A stretch of DNA of 64,000 nucleotides, taken from positions 35,655,295 through 35,719,294 of the forward strand of contig OU015524.1 of NCBI GenBank assembly GCA_907165065.1, written 5' to 3'. Positions within the stretch are counted from its first letter, which is position 1. Every line of letters starts with the position of its first letter. The position numbers were made by a program, and so were the translations under genes. Positions 40,601 to 50,084 of the stretch are shown in pieces. The notes beneath the pieces are model-generated. The model was not told the DNA's origin and did no database searches. It worked only from the letters and a program-made list of their open reading frames with translations. The stretch comes from Caprimulgus europaeus. Its lineage: Eukaryota > Chordata > Aves > Caprimulgiformes > Caprimulgidae.

Positions 40601-43600
40601 ATGAGAAAACCTTGCCTAACAAGAAGACTGCACTTGCAGAGGGTTTGGTTGAAGGGCAGTTTAATTCCCCTTCCCTGCCTCCATTAGTTGCTATGACAAG
40701 ATTAAAAGAACACATATTAATAATAGATCTTTAAGATGATTTTTCTAGAGCAGAGAGGACTGGGTACTTTATTATTGCAGTAATCACATTAGGCACTAAA
40801 AGCTACAGGGTTTTTTCCCTTTAAGACAAAGAAGACTGAAATGTTGCTGTATAAACAGCAGCTATGGTGCTGCTGTGGAAAGGGCATTGAATGCTGCTTC
40901 TTTACCTCTTCCTCTACAGGGCACTCCCAGGATCAGATTGCTATTCTGTGGCAGTGCCTAGTACTAAGCGTACGCTAGACTAGAAAGCCAACCATTCAAC
41001 TAAGTGTATTCCACATTTAAGAGCATAAAAACATCATGTTCTGGTCTAAGCTTACAAGAATTCATTGCCAACATAAATATTTCAGCACACAGATAAAACA
41101 GAGAATTAAATAAGCAGAAGTTAACTTTTTCTTCGTCTGATTCATGCCAGATCTGATCACCTCTTTGGCATGCTACAAATGTTTTTATTACTTAAATCTT
41201 TAAAGGCTAATACAAAGCATCATAACTACAAACTAAGAAAAATTGTATGCTCAAAACATTTGTCTTTTGTCTTCTGCAAAGCCAGGTAACACTTTAAAAC
41301 TGGACTTCTCATTTTGTCTAGGTTTTGGTGAAGAAAAATATTCCTTTCTCCTAACTTTGTAGTAAACTATTACAAAAATGCACATTTTAGCTTTGATAAG
41401 AATCCTGCTCCTGCATAAAACAAATCTTGTCTTAACAACAAAAAAGATTATCAAGAAATATTTTCCACATAGCTCACACAATGTACATAAAAAATATAAC
41501 CACTAGAGATTTATTCTTGCACATTAAACATTAATGATTAATTTGCATGCTTTATAACTAAAAAACATATCTAAACTAAATAAGCTTTGATAATAAAATT
41601 ATCAATTAAAAGTTACCTTTTCTAAAAAGAAAAAATGAAGCAGTATAACCCTTGCTGGCTGAAACAGATGTAACTATAACAACACTGCTTTTCACAGAAT
41701 GGTCTGTGTGAGAATGGGTGGAATTTAACACTCAGTTCAGATGTGAGTTGACTTAAACATGAGAAAGATTTAGGCTGTTAATTTGCTTTCTGGACTACTA
41801 TGGTTGGTACGGGAATTAAACAGACAATGCTTCACAAAAATCCCCAATCAGTACAGAGGGTTCTGTTTTAAATAAAAGGTGGTGCCTTTTTATTACTCAC
41901 TACACAGACTCCTGGAATCCAAGTTCAAGACTCATCCTTCATTTGGCTTCCCAACTCTAAACTTCCACTTGCTGTCCCATCCATGTGTTCACATGCTTTT
42001 GTTTTAGTTGCTTCCTAAAAGACCCTCTTAGCCTCACTCTTCACAGATCTGCCAGTTCTATTATTTGACAATTAATTTCTTTGTTAATTCAAAGTATTTC
42101 CTCAAATGCTTTCATTTTTTTCTGCTTGCACGTTATTTGCTAGGATATCAGAGAATTAGCATGAAAAAGTAGAATAGAGGAGTATGGAAAGAGGTAGCGA
42201 GAGAAAAGGAAAGTTCTTCAGTTTTCATTTAATCTTCTCTGTAACTTCATGCATGACCTTGGGCAATCAATTTACTTCTCTCTCTCAATTTTGTAGCTAC
42301 ATACAGGAGTGCCTCCTTGCCTTCTATGTCTGTTATGTAGTGGAAATCAATCAAGTTCTTGAATAAGCTCATGCACTAATTAGCATAGTACTACTTGACT
42401 TTCCATCTGGGAAGCATTTGTTGAATTTAAAGGCGACGATCTGAAGTCTTACCATAATTGTGTTTCCTTGCTCAAACATTTTGAGATATCTGTGTTGTGG
42501 AACACGGATTGCTGGGTATGTTGGTCTAAAACCATACTGTGTACCACACTGTTTACTCTGAGAAGATGATGGAACAGGGATAGGGCTGAAAACAGTGTTG
42601 TAAGATGGAATACGAGGCTGCCCCTAGAAGGTAGATCTCATGAATTTATCAAAGGTCAGCAGCTACCATGCTCTAGAGCTCCTGCAAGGGAGAAAAGCCT
42701 CACTTCAATTGGAAGAACTGAAAATTAACATCTCTGTTTCATCCTTTTTTTTTTTTTTCTGTTAGCAGGGAAATAGTACCATTTTTAGGGTATTATCCAT
42801 TTCCAGTGAGGTTGAAGGGACCTCTTACACCTTAATTAGAGTTGTGTGATGTAAACAATACTCTCAGGATCTCTGGGTCCCTCTCACAGTTAAAAAGAAA
42901 GGAAAAGGACACTTTTCAACACCAGTTTTCACTGCACACAAGGAGATTACTGTCTCCTTGCAACAAATCTGTTAAAAGAATACACTGAGTAAAAAACTGG
43001 AATGAGAAAGTCACAGCAACTATCAACATACTGTGCATTCAGAGTTTGGTTTTTTTTTGTTTTTTTTTTTAGTCTGTGGTCTGTTTTGCTCATCACTTGG
43101 CACTCTGTTACTCTTCTGTTGACTCATTTTATATCAGTTTCTACAATTTTGTTCAGATTATGAAACCAGTAAGTATAGAGCCATGTCTAGTAATGTGGCA
43201 GATGAAATGACCAACACTGAGATGTGTTCAGGCATCAACACTTTACTGAAGCTTTGCACTGCTTATATATCCTTTTTTCCTTCAGCATGTGGCATTCTTT
43301 CACTTTTGATTCGTTACCCCTTATCACCCACACGGCGAACACACGCCTAAACAATTGACATGATTGGATAATTCCACCTGTTCATGAGCCATTCTTTTAC
43401 TTCTGACTGGTTACTGATTACAGCACACAAGTCATGCCTTATCTTGTCTCATAAACATTTATTGCTTTGTTTTATTTTATTTTCACTCAAGGTCAGGAAT
43501 TAATTGCTCAAGGCTGAAGCTGCCTGCAGCTTTGGCTCTTAAAGCACCAACACAGTAACAGCAAAAGATCCACAAAAAAGTTTGCTAAATGTTAGTGACA

Positions 43601-46600
43601 TCTTACTCTGCAAAATTTGTACTGCCACATGGCCCCGTTATAACTGAGTAAATTCTGTATTTCCCAAGCGCACAATGTGGAGCTCCACACAGCCTTATCT
43701 ACATGCTCTGTTTCTTTGTCAGTGCATAATTCAAAAGCAGGAGGAAGGAACATATTACTTTCTTGTGTAACTACTCAAATGCCTTGATATTGCTGATATC
43801 TGGCTGGTTTATTAGATTTTTCAGTATTTAAACTCAGGTTTTATATAGAAAAGCATTTGTGAGACATGCAGAAGTTTATTAGAGTTGGTTCTTTTGTCAC
43901 ATATATGGTAAGTTCTTTGATGACGTGAACATCCACTGAACAACATATTGCTTTAGTAGATTCTCATGCATTTCTAAAAGAATAACTGCCATGTTTAAAA
44001 ACTTTAAAACATTCCTGATAAATACAGACAGTTCATGCTCTGAAAGCTTTCTGATAAGGAACACAAATAATCACTCCTCTTGATGTACAGCTAAATGTTT
44101 CTAATTTTCAGGCTTTTCTGGTGTGAAGCTAACTTTTTTTCCCAGCACTACTGTTACTTAGTACTTACATAGTATTTTCTGTTTTTTCAAAGCACAGCAC
44201 AAACCCTCATTCTGAAAGCATTTCTAAGCAGTTTCCTGTGTCAGATTTCCTGTCCTGTTCTCCGAGTGCCATTTTCATAACTCCCTAAGGGCAGTTTGTG
44301 AATATAACTAGGACAGAATGCATTTCCAGGAAATGGAAAACATTGACCTCTATTTCTCCACTGTACTGAAAAGATACTGATATTAGCATACTACCCCCAA
44401 GGCATGCATAATGTGACACAGAATTTGCCAGCAAAACATATCTATCAGTTTATAATGACCAAAACCCAGGCACTGATGCCTGATAATTAGAAAAAACATA
44501 TAAGCATGCAAAATTTTGCATTTTTTCTATTAATTGAAGTTACAGCTCTTTATTTGCAAGCTTAAATTAGTTTAAGCATAATCTTCGTGATTATGACATC
44601 ATCAAGATGCACATACATTGATATACTTAATGCTACCATGTACCAAACAGAGGGAAAGAACAGGGCAGAAAAGAAAAAACATTTTTGTCTGAAAGTGAAT
44701 ATTTCTGAAAGCTACATAAATTCTGAAAACAACACTTGATAGTTCCTGTTACATTCTTTCTGTGTAAGAGACTGCATCAGAAAGAGAACACAGCTAAAGT
44801 TACACACAAGTAGTCATTGCTTCCAGGTATCATTTTCTAAAATCTTCCTAGAGCAATCTGCCATTGCCCTAACAGCAACAGAAAAAACAATAGGAGGGCT
44901 ACTACAGCCTGCTATCAGCATTTTTAAACAATTCTGTCACTGATGCACAGATTCAGGTGATGGCTTTAAATTACCTTTGTCTGGAGCTGATCACACATAG
45001 CTGCAGCAGTGTTAAAGAAATGATGGAGAAGTTCAGGAAAATATCAACATGGACTAAACAAAATAAAGCCTTTTAATCTTACCTCACTTCTTGTCTCAAA
45101 TGTTTGATTCTGTAATTTGAATATGTTAACACTAGGTAATTAAACAAATCAAGCACCGATGTTGTTCTATTTAAAGTTTTTTTAAAAACTATAGTTAATA
45201 TTTTGAAATCAAGTGGGGAAAAAAAACCCTAAGATCCCCTCCAGACAAAGCTCCAAGATCCCATAATGAGTGACTGTTACAGCCTTCTTGAAATGCCCAC
45301 ATTACACTTGCTGCACATTCATAGTTGTTAACTTAATCTTCCTTGATGTATTTTCAAGAATCACTATCACAATCTTCTTACTTAAGAAGTTATTTCTTAT
45401 TTACCAACTTCTATTTCATGTGGTCATAATCTCAATTTTTTTTTTCTTTTTCTTTTTTTTTTTTTTTTTAACATTCACAGGTTATGAGACTCATGTGTCA
45501 TGTGTCCATTTTTCCTAAACAAACTTTCCTCCCGATAGCTCCGTGGAAGCAAGTGTCACTAGCAAACTGACAGCTCAAGTCAGACAGTGCTTCATACTTC
45601 AGATCCTACTTCAAGACAGGATCTCAGCTGTAAAAAATATTTTTTCTTACCTTTCCATGCTGTCCTGCTCTTTCATAGCAGATTACTGCATCTTCCCACA
45701 TTTCCAGCTCCTCAAATATCTGTAAGGCAGAGCTGGTGCATCCCAGCTCAAAGAGTAAGCTTGCAAGCTGACGCTGGAAAGATAAGAAATTCCAGGTAAC
45801 TGAAAATAGGTAAGTAAATACTATTTACGTTTTTAAATGTTAGAGGCATTTCTGACATCAACAAGAAGCAGACAGAGGACATGGAATTATTCTTTTGAAA
45901 TTTCAAGCTGGAGCCTCAAACAATATATATACCTCAAAAAAAAAAATCAATAGAATAATAATTGCTTTGATTTTACTTTTGTTCATATCAATGTCTTAAT
46001 TACTTTGAACTAGTTTATAATATAATGCAAAAATAGAAACAGACATGGCAAGGACAAATTGATAGAGCTGAACTTCCAGGTCTTAAATGAGGCGCATGGC
46101 CCATGTGGCTGGAGAGCAGCTGCAGCAGGATGTTGGGAATGCTGAGTGGAAAACAGCCAGGAGGGCAGTAAAGCCACTTCTAGCAATGCCGATGCTTTGC
46201 TATAGTAACCTGTACCTGTGAAAAACCACACATGGACAGAAAGGCTCTGATACAATTTTGTTAGCTACTTGTGAGAAATCACTGTCCCAAACAGCCACTG
46301 CCAAAGGGTGTTAGTTTTTAGCCAAATCAATATTGGATTTGAGTTCAGGTTCAACTCCCTAGTTGAGTTTTTCTCACAGATAAGTCAGACTCTTTGTTAT
46401 TTCAAAGTCAGTCAGCTATTATTTCAGTGTACTTATGAAAATAAATGAGTAATCTTTTCAATTTAAAACAACAAAGGTATGTTTTCATGATTTTTAGAAG
46501 TTGTTTTTGTTTTTTTTAAAAGGAGATTAAAATTGCATATAGGTTTTCATCTTGGAATAAAGAATAACTTATTTACTGCGTGTGACAGATACGCAATTTG

Positions 46601-48031
46601 TTTTGCAAAAGCAAATGGGAGCATTCTGTATAAGGACACCCAATTATGCACTGAGATTCCATGTGGTGAACCTCGGCAATGTTTTTGGTGATGCTGAATG
46701 GATTCCTGAGCTCTCAGCAGATGTCATGGACTTCCCTTTATCGGTTTGGGTTCAGTATCGGTTACAAATCCGAAGAGTTACCATACGGGAATAGACTGGT
46801 AGTAAAAAAATTTAAGAATGGGCCACAGGTCTTTGACATAATATGTAATGAACTCTAAAAATCTGTAACAAAGTAATTATTTGTTAGATTGATATTAATT
46901 GCTTAGGAAAAATCGTACATTTGCCAGTGTCTGTAACTAAACCTCATTTATGTTTTATTAAATTTACTTAGAGTCAAATTTGGTAAAATTTATGTAGGCA
47001 ATACCTCTTCATTACCATGATTAGAAGACTGCAGCCATCTTCCATTATAAGCCTCTATTTTAGTATGTCTATCTTTGGCTTGGAAAATTGGCTTGGATTG
47101 AAAAGTGCCACTCTGACAACCAGAAATGAAAACCACATTTGCTAGTTTTATTGTAAGTGCCTGTTGAAAGGTTGTGTGGAATAATCTGAGAATGCTAGGA
47201 GAACATATGATTGGTTACAGCAACATTCAAGGAGGTTAGAAATCAAAAAGGAATAAAACACCATTAAAAGTAAACAATATGAACACTTTTGGAGGTATGT
47301 GATGCAAACAGTTTTCTTAAGTTTGTTAAATACAGCACAATCAGATAAGACTCTAATGTGTAGATTTCTGTTCTAGAAAGAGTTTACTGTCAAGATAAAC
47401 ACTGTAGTTTTGGACAAAAAATCCTGCCAGCGCTACTTAACAGGGCTTGTCTCAACAATAAAATCAGCTCAGGGAGTTCTTCAGTGTACTTTTGACTCCT
47501 AATTTGGTTGTTTTGACGATTATCCACTTCGTGAAAACAACCCGAAGTGAGTGATCATTAAAAGAGGAGAAAGATGAAAGTAATAGTAGCATAAGTAAAA
47601 CAGTAATAAACAGTAAGACATTATTTTTACAGGAGGTATGCTGGATGTTTGTAAGTTTTGGTCCATTTTTAATTGGAGGAAAGAGGAAAGTCAAGAAGAA
47701 TTGTACCACAAGCAATTACTTCTGTGCATGACAGAACAAGACACCTGAAAGCAAACCACGGTAGAACTTGATTTCTTTCCAGAAAAAGCTGGTGTGTTGT
47801 TAGGTTACATCTTTATTTCTACAGTGTTTAAACTCAAGATCATATCACACTCTCTTGACTTCAGAGTTATGCAGTTTCAAAAACAATCAGAACCACAGAC
47901 ATCTACGTAAAACTTGAAATGGGATTGCTTCACACCTGTATGGCCCAATGTGGAGGCACCTGACAACAGTAGAAAATCTTCATGCGTTCAGATACTGATG
48001 TATTTGTATCTTCAAATTGGTCTGCAAGTGC
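10485..48031 (-). CDS. TTC27: TTC27 (tetratricopeptide repeat protein 27), C-terminal half, 10 exons, 5' end outside window
   Basis: TTC27 is a conserved eukaryotic TPR protein of roughly 840 residues in vertebrates; its molecular role is poorly defined, and TPR arrays usually serve as protein-interaction scaffolds. Exons on the minus strand, in transcript order: 47936-48031, 45651-45773, 37817-38044, 31110-31208, 28712-28764, 24554-24719, 18154-18351, 14611-14722, 13920-14020, 10485-10607. All introns are GT-AG, all phases agree, and the joined frame is open to a TGA. Diagnostic stretches include [43 protein letters not shown] and [17 protein letters not shown], matching what I recall of mammalian TTC27. 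The order runs without a missing segment from about the middle of the protein to the C-terminus. I see no frameshift or premature stop, so this copy looks functional. Start codon, promoter and N-terminal half lie beyond 64000. Confidence 0.97.
10608..13919. other. TTC27 last intron
   Basis: This GT-AG intron has a CA dinucleotide repeat and a poly-T stretch near 12891. I see no TE, RNA gene or further exon. The duplicated donor motif at its 5' end is described separately. Confidence 0.85.
10787..10814. repeat. CA/TG dinucleotide microsatellite
   Basis: A (CA)n tract with a single T interruption lies inside the last TTC27 intron, about 180 bases upstream of the terminal exon on the transcript. 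CA-rich elements near exons can bind hnRNP L; here the transcript carries the TG strand. Confidence 0.9.
13920..14020 (-). CDS. TTC27: TTC27 exon (101 bases, phase 1/0)
   Basis: Two bases complete Val, then 33 codons: [20 protein letters not shown] followed by [13 protein letters not shown]. The acceptor is GGATTCTAG and the donor AAAG|GTAGGA. The donor sequence is duplicated 17 bases downstream (at 13901-13903), giving two almost identical candidate splice sites. Only the upstream donor keeps the frame into the terminal exon. Confidence 0.95.
14021..14610. other. TTC27 short intron (590 bp)
   Basis: A GT-AG intron of AT-rich sequence with no repeat or element recognised. Confidence 0.85.
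14611..14722 (-). CDS. TTC27: TTC27 exon (112 bases, phase 0/1)
   Basis: The exon encodes [20 protein letters not shown], then [17 protein letters not shown] and the first base of the next Val codon. The acceptor is CTTCTTGCAG and the donor CATG|GTATGT. It is separated from the next exon by the shortest intron of the set, 590 bases. The tryptophan and the SFKEVV motif match the mammalian protein. Confidence 0.95.
14723..18153. other. TTC27 intron (about 3.4 kb)
   Basis: A GT-AG intron. The frames at 15731-15973 (plus) and 16775-17131 (minus) look like chance ORFs: they have no splice context that fits TTC27 and no recognisable domain. The flanking exons join in phase without anything between them. 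Confidence 0.8.
18154..18351 (-). CDS. TTC27: TTC27 exon (66 codons, phase 0/0)
   Basis: The exon encodes [20 protein letters not shown], then [20 protein letters not shown], then [16 protein letters not shown] and a variable, acidic end GEDIEK. The acceptor follows a T-rich tract (TTTTTTGGTAAG) and the donor is AAAG|GTAAAT. The region after the TPRs is helical. [10 protein letters not shown] is a diagnostic conserved block. Confidence 0.97.
18352..24553. other. TTC27 intron (about 6.2 kb)
   Basis: A GT-AG intron holding one CR1 fragment (20783-21160), a homeodomain-site-rich stretch at 20541-20720 and a short (TA)n at about 23025-23036. No additional exon is seen. Confidence 0.8.
20783..21160 (-). 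mobile_element. CR1 LINE 3' fragment, old and diverged
   Basis: On the minus strand it reads [19 protein letters not shown]... and ...[20 protein letters not shown], the C-terminal tail of CR1 ORF2, then the 3' UTR ending near TTGGAAAAGTCC-type sequence (reverse complement). It is 5' truncated and carries several frame breaks. It differs clearly from the CR1 copies at 29632 and 59978, so it belongs to another, older subfamily. Same orientation as TTC27. Confidence 0.85.
24554..24719 (-). CDS. TTC27: TTC27 exon (166 bases, phase 2/0)
   Basis: One base completes the split Lys codon, followed by 55 codons: [55 protein letters not shown]. The acceptor is TTGATTAG and the donor CAG|GTGGGG. It ends the third TPR and holds the next one (helices around [11 protein letters not shown] and [14 protein letters not shown]). 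This is one of the most conserved parts of the protein. Confidence 0.97.
24720..28711. other. TTC27 intron (about 4.0 kb)
   Basis: A GT-AG intron with a small GGGAT repeat at about 26730-26746. Open frames near 26306-26596 on both strands overlap each other, lack conserved features and appear to be chance. Confidence 0.8.
28712..28764 (-). CDS. TTC27: TTC27 short exon (53 bases, phase 0/2)
   Basis: The exon encodes [17 protein letters not shown] plus two bases of the next Lys codon. The acceptor is CTTTACAG and the donor AA|GTAAGT, a perfect consensus. It supplies helix A of the third TPR, which is completed by the next exon ([11 protein letters not shown]). It is too short to appear as an obvious ORF and was found by matching the flanking exons. 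Confidence 0.96.
28765..31109. other. TTC27 intron (about 2.3 kb) with CR1
   Basis: A GT-AG intron containing the CR1 copy at 29632-30203. Nothing else is recognised. Confidence 0.85.
29632..30203 (-). mobile_element. CR1 LINE, young 5'-truncated copy with open ORF2 tail
   Basis: On the minus strand an uninterrupted 151-codon frame (30177-29722) covers the C-terminal end of CR1 ORF2: start [18 protein letters not shown], middle [18 protein letters not shown], end [10 protein letters not shown]. The 3' UTR and a tail of three ATCACAGA-type octamers (reverse complement of the CR1 3' repeat) follow at 29632-29658. Frame integrity and near-identity with the copy at 59978 indicate recent activity. 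A 12-base in-frame tandem duplication (29989-30000 and 30001-30012) adds four codons. Same orientation as TTC27. Confidence 0.95.
31110..31208 (-). CDS. TTC27: TTC27 exon encoding one TPR (33 codons, phase 0/0)
   Basis: The exon encodes [20 protein letters not shown] followed by [13 protein letters not shown]. It is almost exactly one TPR with the canonical W-L-G-Y-A-F-A-P spacing; the next residue, N, comes from the following exon. The acceptor is CTCTCCAG and the donor GAT|GTATGT. The exon is phase 0 at both ends, so a single-repeat cassette coincides with a single exon. Confidence 0.97.
31816..32197 (-). mobile_element. CR1 LINE, inverted 5' segment of an internally inverted insertion
   Basis: The minus strand reads through the CR1 ORF2 C-terminal region: ...SQCALAA-like start, HLEHCVQF-type block, then [14 protein letters not shown] and ends at GAGAAGAG...CCAGGG (plus-strand 31816). 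Diverged, with stops. Its 3' edge is the sequence that should be followed by the start of the adjacent plus-oriented segment. Confidence 0.85.
32198..32456 (+). mobile_element. CR1 LINE, 3' segment of the same internally inverted insertion
   Basis: The plus strand continues CR1 just where the inverted neighbour stops: [49 protein letters not shown]-type C-terminus, then AGTCCCTTCCAACTGAAAGA and a TCCATTCTATTCTA 3' tail. Together the two parts form one CR1 with its 5' half flipped. Confidence 0.85.
35806..36612 (-). mobile_element. CR1 LINE 3' fragment, about 0.8 kb
   Basis: On the minus strand it carries a CR1 ORF2 C-terminal region in two frames: one containing [20 protein letters not shown] through [20 protein letters not shown] (36516-36217), the other [20 protein letters not shown] through [11 protein letters not shown] (36295-35876). 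A frameshift near 36230 separates them. The 3' end is at 35806 (ACAGAATCAGAATGATAGGG). Similar in type to, but more diverged than, the 29632 copy. Same orientation as TTC27. Confidence 0.93.
37817..38044 (-). CDS. TTC27: TTC27 exon with first full TPR (76 codons, phase 0/0)
   Basis: The exon runs from [20 protein letters not shown] through [20 protein letters not shown] to [12 protein letters not shown]. The last 34 residues form one complete TPR unit. The acceptor is TTTAACAG and the donor CAG|GTTGGG. The middle of the exon, about 37880-37935, is strikingly CpG-rich compared with the AT-rich introns, because Arg and Ala codons there are mostly CGC and GCC. A CR1 3' end lies about 205 bases upstream of the acceptor. 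Confidence 0.97.
38250..39114 (-). mobile_element. CR1 LINE 3' fragment, about 0.87 kb, diverged
   Basis: The minus strand shows CR1 ORF2 pieces: CRLSKFAD-type remains near 39110, [54 protein letters not shown] and [19 protein letters not shown], split by frameshifts. The 3' UTR end TCCAACCTGGTGTTCTGT (reverse complement) is at 38250. It is a different subfamily from the 29632/59978 pair. It lies about 205 bases upstream of a TTC27 acceptor, in the sense orientation. Confidence 0.92.
42453..42623 (-). other. Unassigned exon-like ORF, 57 codons, phase 0/0, inside TTC27 intron
   Basis: The minus strand is open for exactly 57 codons from GGG to ATG. Composition is protein-like: it starts [20 protein letters not shown], has [19 protein letters not shown] in the middle and ends FEQGNTIM. 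It is preceded by ATCTACCTTCTAG (acceptor-like, with CTGAC about 35 bases upstream as a possible branch site) and followed by GTAAGA. The phases match the 0/0 intron, so inclusion in TTC27 would keep the frame. I do not recognise the family, and mammalian TTC27 lacks it. The frame continues about 28 codons past the donor, so chance remains plausible. Confidence 0.3.
43188..43193. repeat. Target-site duplication, left copy (TAGTAA)
   Basis: TAGTAA sits directly before the LTR's TG. The right copy at 43553-43558 is CAGTAA, one mismatch in six. Confidence 0.7.
43194..43552 (-). mobile_element. Solo LTR of an endogenous retrovirus, 359 bp
   Basis: Boundaries are TG...CA on both strands (minus strand TGTTGGTGC...CTGCCACA). 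On the minus strand it holds a CCAAT box (ATCCAATCA, 43362-43370), a TATA-like GGATATATAAG (about 43262-43272) and AGTAAA (43242-43247) in the normal U3-R order. It is flanked by a 6-base near-duplication. No gag, pol or env sequence lies next to it, so it is probably the product of LTR-LTR recombination. Same orientation as TTC27. The family is not identified; a 6-base duplication would fit an ERVK-like or alpharetrovirus-like element. Confidence 0.8.
43553..43558. repeat. Target-site duplication, right copy (CAGTAA)
   Basis: CAGTAA directly follows the LTR's terminal CA and matches the left copy in five of six bases. Confidence 0.7.
45436..45469. repeat. T-rich tract (A-rich on transcript)
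   Basis: A nearly pure T run interrupted by two C, inside the intron upstream of the 37817 exon and about 180 bases downstream of the preceding exon's donor on the transcript. Confidence 0.9.
45651..45773 (-). CDS. TTC27: TTC27 exon (41 codons, phase 0/0)
   Basis: The exon encodes [20 protein letters not shown] followed by [20 protein letters not shown] and K. The acceptor is CTTTCCAG and the donor AAAG|GTAAGA, a near-consensus site. The helix pair with G/A spacing ([13 protein letters not shown] and [13 protein letters not shown]) is TPR-like and begins the repeat array. Confidence 0.96.
45774..47935. other. TTC27 intron (about 2.2 kb)
   Basis: A GT-AG intron. A 70-codon plus-strand frame at 46582-46794 has no recognised domain. 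No TE is recognised. Confidence 0.85.
47936..48031 (-). CDS. TTC27: TTC27 exon, first in window (32 codons, phase 0/0)
   Basis: The exon starts [15 protein letters not shown] and ends QVPPHWAIQ. The acceptor is TTTACAG and the donor CAG|GTGTGA. It is exactly 96 bases, phase 0 at both ends. The segment lies before the canonical TPR array; the [15 protein letters not shown] block is strongly conserved with the mammalian protein. The preceding exon, expected to end in a conserved ...RQTQ-like sequence, is not visible in the remaining 16 kb of the window. Confidence 0.95.
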
Positions 48032-50084
48032 CTGTAAATGCAAAGTATATTCTGATTTAGTATTTACTTAGACTTAATCAACCTAAAAAAAAAAAATTCA
48101 AAGCATTCAGGATTTTAGGCATTTTTGACATAATGGAGAAATTATATTAAAGATAACACTAAATGCCGGTAAGCTTGCAGCATAATATGCTACAAGTCTT
48201 TTTATTGCCTCATGTAAGAAAATGTAATAAACCCTTTATTACAGCAAATAACAGATTTAAAAACCTCTGAAGAGATTCACATTTCAAAGTCGTGTAACAG
48301 GAAGAAGAATCAAATTTGCAATCCCAAATAAATATTTGCAGAGTAAAACTGTCAAATATTAAAGTCACCTTGCCTAATGCATTTCAATTCTTTAGCTAGT
48401 TTTTCCCTATTCAAGTCCTAGGCATGAAATTTCTTATTTAAAAGAGAGAGAATGACAAACATATTACAATGGACCATGCTTTTGGAAGCACAGTTCTAAT
48501 ATAGAATAAATTATTGTGACTTTGAGTACAATTCACTTTAGGCTTTTTTTTTTTTTTCTTTTGGTGGAGCTTTGGATTGTTGAAAAGTTTTCTTCTGAAA
48601 TCTGTTGAAAGAGAATGGTAACGCTTGCATAAAAGAAGTGCAGTAGCTTCCGCACTAACTTTTAATCTGAAAATCTATGATGAAGTTATTTAAATCAAAA
48701 TTCAATAGTGGGGGAAAAAAAAAATAATAAAGGTAACTAGAGCCAGAAAGTTGGTTAGCAATTTTAAGATACGGGAGAAACTGTCTTCAAATGTCAGTCA
48801 TCACTAACCTTGGAAATTTAAGGCTAGAGGTATCAATAAGGGAGTATTAAATCACTTGTCTTCACACGATTCACCTATCCAAGTCTCGCGTATAACTCGG
48901 TCAAAGATTTATAGAAGGAGCTAGACGGGTTCTCAGAATTTTCTCAGCATGGAAAATGAATGCAAAGATTCCCAAACAAAAAGAAAAATTGGATAGGATC
49001 ACTTCTTTCTCTATCTCTCTAAATCCAACTGTTGGCTACCCAACCTATATCAATAATGCAAATAATAGTTGTGTAAAATTAAAATAATCAGTTATGCAAC
49101 TTAAAACTGATAAGCACCTTGTAACTGCTATTGATGTTAATGGGATTTATTAGGTGGCTTAATTCTTTTAATAAGAAAAAAATCACAATAGGCAGCAATA
49201 ATTTAGGCTTTATGTCCAAGCTTAACCTCCTAATTTTAAATACTAATATCTAAAATATTCAATCTTATTCACATTTTCTCTCATAAGATTATCTCCAGAG
49301 ACCTGTTCCTAGAGGTTATCCAGAAACCCACCCCAAGAAGATGGCTGAGGTGTATCTGTATTAAGGAAAGGGACACACTAATAAAACTGCATTCATTTAC
49401 ACAGTTCCAAGCAATACAAATTGAGTCAGATTCAAATAAAACCTTTAAAGTAATACTATTTAATTACAGAGTTTACTCGACTACAAACTATATAAAAAAT
49501 TAACAAATCATATTTTGCAGTTTTAGTTCTGCTAAAATGTTCTAATGCTATGCAAAAGTACATTTTGCTGTATTCTATTGCAACAAAAATTAAACTGAAA
49601 AATTGTCCAGTTCCTTGGGTAATCATTTTACAAGACGAGACACAGTAGTAAACTACAGTTGGAAAATTTAAAAATAATAACCACTCTAAGCCTGAGTAAA
49701 ACCAGAAAATCCTAAATATGTCATGCAAATAATTTTTTGAGGAAAACAGGAGATGGGAGGCAGAAAATGTTTTAAGTAAATAAAACCACTTTGTTCTTTT
49801 TCTATCTTTTCTTTTTTTTTCCTAATTTCTATTGTTCCAAAAGAAAAACTGGAATTCAAAGAAAAACAGTTTTTCAAAAACAACGTATTTTATTGGAAAA
49901 TCTGTGGCCATATCTTTGCTATGCTTTCTAAGCAGAAAAGCCTAATGTAAATGACATGCTGTAGGAGAATATGACTATTAGCAAGTAGAATTCTCCCCTT
50001 TCCCAAAACAAATACTGTACTCTGTTCAGAGTTCCAACAAAAACTAAAAATGTAGGTAGAACATATGAATACTACACATTCCCT

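Larger units (their letters stand above)
38045..45650. other. TTC27 intron (about 7.6 kb) with CR1, solo LTR and an exon-like ORF
   Basis: A GT-AG intron between the exons ending AGQHGK and starting AEEILRR. It contains a CR1 copy (38250-39114), the exon-like ORF 42453-42623, a solo LTR (43194-43552) and a T-rich tract (45436-45469). In mammalian TTC27 the two flanking exons are joined directly. Confidence 0.85.

Noticed and set aside
41251-41340. Minus-strand frame ending [11 protein letters not shown] and stop, considered as a terminal exon after the 42453 candidate
   Set aside because: The acceptor is poor, there is no poly(A) signal at a convincing distance, and no independent support for a transcript ending here.
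46582-46794. 70-codon plus-strand frame in a TTC27 intron
   Set aside because: It has no splice signals framing it in a consistent way, no recognised domain and no link to a neighbouring exon.
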